DNA of 64,000 nucleotides from Engraulis encrasicolus (Eukaryota; Chordata; Actinopteri; Clupeiformes; Engraulidae), in NCBI RefSeq assembly GCF_034702125.1, contig NC_085867.1:44328187-44392186 (forward strand). The letters run 5' to 3'. The first letter of the stretch is position 1, and every line of letters begins with the position of its first letter. Below, one piece after another: positions 59,575 to 64,000 of the stretch. Under the pieces are notes generated by a model. It had not been told where the DNA came from. It saw only the letters and a list, made by a program, of their open reading frames with translations, and ran no database searches. A program made the position numbers and the translations under genes.

Positions 59575-59900
59575 AGGGACACTGTGCAGGAAATGGTCAA
59601 AAAAGGTACTGCAACTATGCTGCTCATTGAAACTGGGCTGCCTATTGGCAAATTTGATCTTTACATGAAACTTTACTAAATAATTAACAAATATTTTCTA
59701 GTATGGTTCAAGTAGAGTCAGGAATGCCAAAAAAGCCCAGTCTGAATAGGGTTAAAGGGACACTGTGCAGGAAATGGTCAAAAAAGGTACTGCAACTATG
59801 CTGCTCATTGAAACTGGGCTGCCTATTGGCAAATTTGATCTTTACATGAAACTTTACTAAATAATTAACAAATATTTTCTAGTATGGTTCAAGTAGAGTC
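59540..59900. repeat. 181-bp tandem duplication spanning two MITE ends
   Basis: The segment from GGAATACCAAAAAAGCCCAG to GGTTCAAGTAGAGTC is repeated once with a 181-bp period and about one visible mismatch (AATACC/AATGCC). Confidence 0.92.
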
Positions 59901-60116
59901 ATTTTTGCAGCTAAAAATGGCTATTTTTGGAAATTCAAAATGGCGGACCATGGAGAAGATCCCCCTTTTCATGTATGAAAAGTGCAAATTTTCCAGTCAA
60001 TGAATACTTAGAATTTGACTGTGGTGGTAAGTATTCATGAAAAAGGCAACATTAGTGAATGGGCAGCATGAATTCTGGAAATAAACAACTTAAAATCTCA
60101 CACAGTGTCCCTTTAA
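59571..60116. mobile_element. TTAA-flanked MITE (TTAAAGGGACACTGTG ends)
   Basis: TTAAAGGGACACTGTGCAGG at the left and CACACAGTGTCCCTTTAA at the right are inverted. The left end is tandemly duplicated (see 59540-59900). Confidence 0.75.
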
Positions 60117-60286
60117 GGGAATGGGCTTTAGATCAAAGGGATAGGGCCTGGGCACTTTTGGCTTGAAGAAGCCCCTCATAATTAGCAGCGCAGAACTGAC
60201 TCACAGATGGGCCCAGCACCCTCGTGGGCCCCTATTTTCAGAGGTGCGGGGGCCTCCTGGGAAAATGCCAACTATGCCACATGGTA

Positions 60287-60675
60287 GGGCTGCACAATTA
60301 ATCAAAATAAATCGGAAATCGTGATTTCATTGTGATATCGAAATCGTGATATCAATTGGGATTTAATCGTGGCAATAGTGACCGGCCTTTGAGTGACCTT
60401 GAGACCTGGACATGCTGATAGGTTGGTGTTTCTAGCCAAAAATCTGTACGTTCACTAAGTTTCATGCTATTGCCTTCTACATACTTATTACAATTCAGTC
60501 TTATTTTGTTCATCCCCTATATAATTCAGTCTTGGTTATATTTCATTTTGTGATTTGAAAGAAAACTCTGCAAAAATGTCAGTTGTTCAATAATCACGAT
60601 TAATAATCGTGATTTAAATTTTGATCCAAATAATTGATATAATATATTTTTTCCCATAATCTTGCTGCCCTTCCA
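60287..60675. mobile_element. MITE with AGGGCTGCACAATTA ends
   Basis: TAGGGCTGCACAATTAATC at the left and TAATCTTGCTGCCCT at the right are inverted, with ATCGTGATT motifs inside. No clear target duplication. Confidence 0.65.
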
Positions 60676-60910
60676 GAGGGACAGTCCAGCTATGCTATTC
60701 CTGCCTCCCGCCGTGCCGGCTCCTTATTGGGCAGCCATGACACTTGCAAAATCCAGGGCAAGTGTCCAGAACTATGGAGACATGTATGTGGCCGGAGAGC
60801 AGTGAACATTAAGTTCTGGCATACACCGGGGAACTCTTTTTAGGTCCCGGTATAATCCCTAACACTCAACTTTAATGTGTTTTAGAAATGTGATACGCTC
60901 ATGCAGCAGA

Positions 60911-62078
60911 CTAATAGACCGGACCGAGACGGGAAATAATCGCAACGTTTTCCCACAAAATACACAGTCATGCCAAATGATTTGTTAGCCACAGAATATT
61001 CATAAGTTGCATTATTACCTCTGAATTCATCCATCAATATCCCTAGACTACAAATCAAATTTCATAATTGCTGTGTATCGAGTCTGAATCCACACAGCTG
61101 TCATCGGAATTGTTGTCCATTTTGGATTTTCTGATAGACTATATGGTCAGACCTACAAAATGCTGCCATAAATGGATTCATAGACCATGGAAACCTATGA
61201 GTAGACACCACAATTATTGATGTAGTCCTTGTGGATCAGGAGATATGGTGCTTTGTAGTAAAGGGGCTGCATTTGGCAGCCATCTTGGATTTGCAAAATT
61301 AACTGAAAATGCTGGTTAATAATTTGTTAGCAACAGGATATTTATGAAATGCATTACTCTCTCTGGAGTCATGCATCTATGTTTCTAGACTACAAATGAA
61401 ATGTCATACTGTGTCAGGTCTTTGACTGTTTCACCACAACAGAGGTACTGGAATTGCCGTCCATTTTGGATTTTCTAATAGACTTAATGATTAGATTTGC
61501 AGCCCACCTGCATTAATATATTTATAGACATTGGAAACATGAATAAGCACCAGAATTATAGTTGTGGCCCTTCTAGATCCGATCATAAGACAGTTTGTGG
61601 TTGAGGGGAAAACATTTGGCGGCCATCTTGGATTTGCACAATTGAACAAATGGTCAGATTCACAAAATACATGCAGAAATGGATTCACAGACCATGGAAA
61701 CATATGTATAGACACCAGAATTATGGTTTTCGATCAGGATATGACAGTTTTTAGTATAGGGGACCTCTTTTGGCAGCCATCTTGGATTTGCACAATGAGA
61801 TAATGATCTCTAAGCCACAGAATATTATTTCAGTCACAATTAATTTTCAAATTAGGCCAAAGAAAGTGATCTTTGAACAATTTCCTCCAACATAGGACTG
61901 GTTTTAGGTATTCTGGTGGCCATATTTAATTTCTGGCTGCCATCTTGGATTCCGGACAACTTTTTTGACGGCGCAAAAGCTTATTTTGATCGTTATGGTT
62001 CAAAGTACAAGAATCCATTGAGAAAACCTTGACAGGAAAACGTTGCGGTTATTTCCCGGCTCGGCCCGGTCTATAATG
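60911..62078. mobile_element. 1.17-kb element with about 40-bp inverted ends and internal repeats
   Basis: AGACCGGACCGAGACGGGAA...CGCAACGTTTTCC at the left is inverted at 62037-62075. Inside are three diverged direct repeats (about 61111-61301, 61456-61640, 61649-61799). Each has a GGTCAGA-like start, GACCATGGAAAC, GACACCA and GCAGCCATCTTGGATTTGC. No coding frame. Confidence 0.75.
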
Positions 62079-62467
62079 GTGAGCGTTAACATAATGTGTC
62101 CTTGACCCCTGTGAGCGTTAACATAGTTTATTATATGGTGTGACGTCATCGGTCGAATGCTCCATTCATTTCAACGGGGCTCCCCAACGTTCGCACGTCT
62201 GTTATTTTTCGATAACGGACGGCTTGGTCTATAACAGACCGCTGTCAATGGCAACAAGACTTTTCACTGCTAAAGCGACTTTTCAACAAGACTCTAATCA
62301 GCTGCTGTGATAGACAACACCTGTTGTCCTGGCTACCTAGCTGTTGCCAAGCGGTGTTCCACAACGCCACTGTTTTGTTTTGCGCAGCAACAATCTTAAC
62401 ATTAAATAGGCCTAAAGAAATGTCCCCGCCATGTGTGAATCATTTAAGTATATCCATATGATAAGCG

Positions 62468-62608
62468 GGTTAACTTTTGGCGAGTCGGTCGCTTTGTGGA
62501 ATAGCAGCACTTCAGAGAGAACAAGACCCCTCCGCTCCGCGTCGGGGTCTAAAGATTCTCTCTGTCGTGCTGCTATTCCACGGTAGCGACCTTCTCGCCG
62601 AACGTTAA
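62468..62608. mobile_element. 141-bp hairpin MITE
   Basis: GGGTTAAC...GTGGAATAGCAGCAC...AGAGAGAA is inverted as TTCTCTCTGTCGTGCTGCTATTCCAC...GTTAACCC. An 18-bp direct repeat GTGTCCTTGACCCCTGTG lies outside it at 62096-62113 and 62616-62633. Confidence 0.7.
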
Positions 62609-63112
62609 CCCTTACGTGTCCTTGACCCCTGTGTTTGATGGCCTTCTGGACCCCACGACATGAGTCTTTCAATGCAGGGGTTCCTAAAGTTTGCCATGGC
62701 AAGGCCCCCCATGTGCCGGTATATTCCAGCCAAGGCCCCCCTTACATGGGTCATGCCACACTATATTTTGTGCATACCCTTTCACAACCATTACTTGTGG
62801 TTTGTAAGTCAATGTAATGCTCAGAGATTAAATATAATACAATTCTTAACCTCTGGGGATATTGTTAAGCTTATTTTTTTGTTTATTTTGATGTACATTA
62901 GTTATTTAATTCCTTGAAAGATTTAATTTGTTATGCAATGCTTATCCTGTCAACCTGTCACGGCCCTCCTAGAACCCCCTGCCCCCACTTTGAAAACCAC
63001 TGTTTCAATATAGAATATGGGGGCCAAGGCAAAGAGGAATGTGTTGCCCTTCTCTTCAAAGTACAGAGGGATTTCAACAGCCATATCATTGCACTTTTTT
63101 TCCACTGAATTT

Positions 63113-63325
63113 AGGAAGGTGTTACATTGCATTACATTACACTTAACAGACACGTTTATGCAGAGCCACTTACAGATATATTACAGGCTATTGGTTACAG
63201 TCCCTGGAGCTTTGTGGGATTACTGTAGGTGCCTTGCACCTAACCATGGAGTGAAGGGGATTGAACCTGCAACCCTGTGATCTGCAGTCCACCTCCCTAA
63301 CCATTACAACACAGCTGCCCCACAC
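63113..63325 (-). mobile_element. tRNA-derived SINE, TGTAATG-tailed, minus strand
   Basis: The minus strand reads from a tRNA-like head (GGTTAGGGAGGTGGACTGC, B box GGTTCAATCCC) to a tail with TGTAATGCAATGTAA. Same type as 7022 and 63776. Confidence 0.72.
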
Positions 63326-63412
63326 AAAGATGCCATTGCTGTGTCATTTGAATACTAGTATATGATCAGTCATCACAGGGGGCCCTAGGCAACTGCCTAG
63401 TTTGCCTGTCTG

Positions 63413-63610
63413 CAGTGTTGCCAGATGAGGCCGATGATTTCCAGCCCAAAACATGCTCAAAACCCGCCTATATGCACAAAATCCCGCCCAATTCTATTGA
63501 TTTCTATGGCAAAATTTGGGCGGGTTTTAGTGCTAAATGCCATTTTTAACCGCACAAGGCCATCCTAAGCAGCCCAATTGGGCGGGAAACATCCCAATCT
63601 GGCAACACTG
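63413..63610. mobile_element. hAT-type MITE, CAGTGTTGCCAGAT family, 198 bp
   Basis: Ends CAGTGTTGCCAGATG/ATCTGGCAACACTG with a perfect 8-bp duplication CCTGTCTG at 63405-63412 and 63611-63618. Confidence 0.93.
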
Positions 63611-63775
63611 CCTGTCTGGTTGTGACGGGCCTGTGTGGAAGCAGAGCTGTCTGCAAAGCTCCAGTACACCACGGCTTCCCCACACAAAGGTGTCATTGCT
63701 GTCATTTCAATACACGTACATGATTAGCCATTTCCAGGGGGCTCCTAGGCAATTGCCTAGTTTGCTGGTCTAGAG

Positions 63776-63985
63776 GCAGGCGTGGCCTAATGGTTAGGGA
63801 GCTGGTTTTAAGATCAGAGGGTTGTCAGTTCAAATACCACCTCCATCCATGGCTGAAGAGCCCTTGACCAAGGTACCAAACTCCATATTGCTCCAGGGAC
63901 TGTAACCAATACCCTGTACTGATAACAACTGTGAGTCGCTTTGGAGAAAAGCATCAGCTAAGTGTAATGTGATGGTGTTGACAGG
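63776..63985 (+). mobile_element. tRNA-derived SINE, TGTAATG-tailed
   Basis: Head GGCGTGGCCTAATGGTTAGG (A box region), B box GTCAGTTCAAATACC (degraded). Central TTGCTCCAGGGACTG, tail CGCTTTGGAGAAAAGCATC...GTGTAATG. Confidence 0.75.
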
Positions 63986-64000
63986 CCTGCTGTGTGCAAA

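Overview
The window is eukaryotic and almost certainly teleost fish. The evidence is one intron-rich vertebrate-type sarcomeric myosin heavy chain gene, many (CA)n/(TG)n tracts of 50-180 bp, tRNA-derived SINEs with the TGGATAAAAGCGTC...TGTAATG tail common in fish, L2/CR1-like LINE tails, and a dense population of small hAT-type elements with 8-bp target duplications. The species cannot be named from the sequence alone.

The only host protein-coding gene I can support lies on the minus strand. Its coding sequence runs from an ATG at 23373-23371 to a TAA at 11462-11460, in 39 coding exons. I placed every splice junction by GT/AG and by reading phase. The exons sum to 5811 nt (1936 codons plus stop) with no break, which matches the family length. 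The protein is closest to the fast skeletal class of class II myosins: P-loop, switch I, switch II, SH1/SH2 cysteines, light-chain-binding neck and full coiled-coil rod are all present. A TATA box with a short untranslated first exon lies near 24947-25012, and a polyadenylation signal lies about 90 nt past the stop. The 5' region holds a second, degenerate copy of the ATG exon and of the first-exon donor, which suggests a local 5' duplication.

The rest is repeats, often nested. From 1 to 11 kb: an AGTAC minisatellite, several hAT-type MITEs, a foldback element interrupted by a SINE, and other SINEs. From 25 to 34 kb: a large foldback element, a duplicated 38-40-bp minisatellite block interrupted by two DNA elements, and CA tracts. 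From 34 to 48 kb: an L2-like LINE remnant, more hAT-type elements, compound CT/CA repeats, and a 777-bp inverted repeat with nearly identical 299-bp arms. From 48.3 to 51.1 kb: a 5'-truncated retrotransposon of the restriction-like-endonuclease (R2/NeSL/Hero-like) type with an open 408-codon frame. It sits at a (GTGA)n array, and about 190 bp of target sequence is repeated on both sides of it. From 51 to 64 kb: nested MITEs, a 1.96-kb hAT-type element inside a SINE, two abutting TTAA-flanked elements with a 181-bp tandem duplication across their junction, and a 1.17-kb element with 40-bp ends.

Nothing here looks like a multi-gene functional system. The most distinctive items are the microsatellite-associated retrotransposon with its long flanking duplication, the near-perfect 777-bp palindrome, and the duplicated 5' end of the myosin gene.
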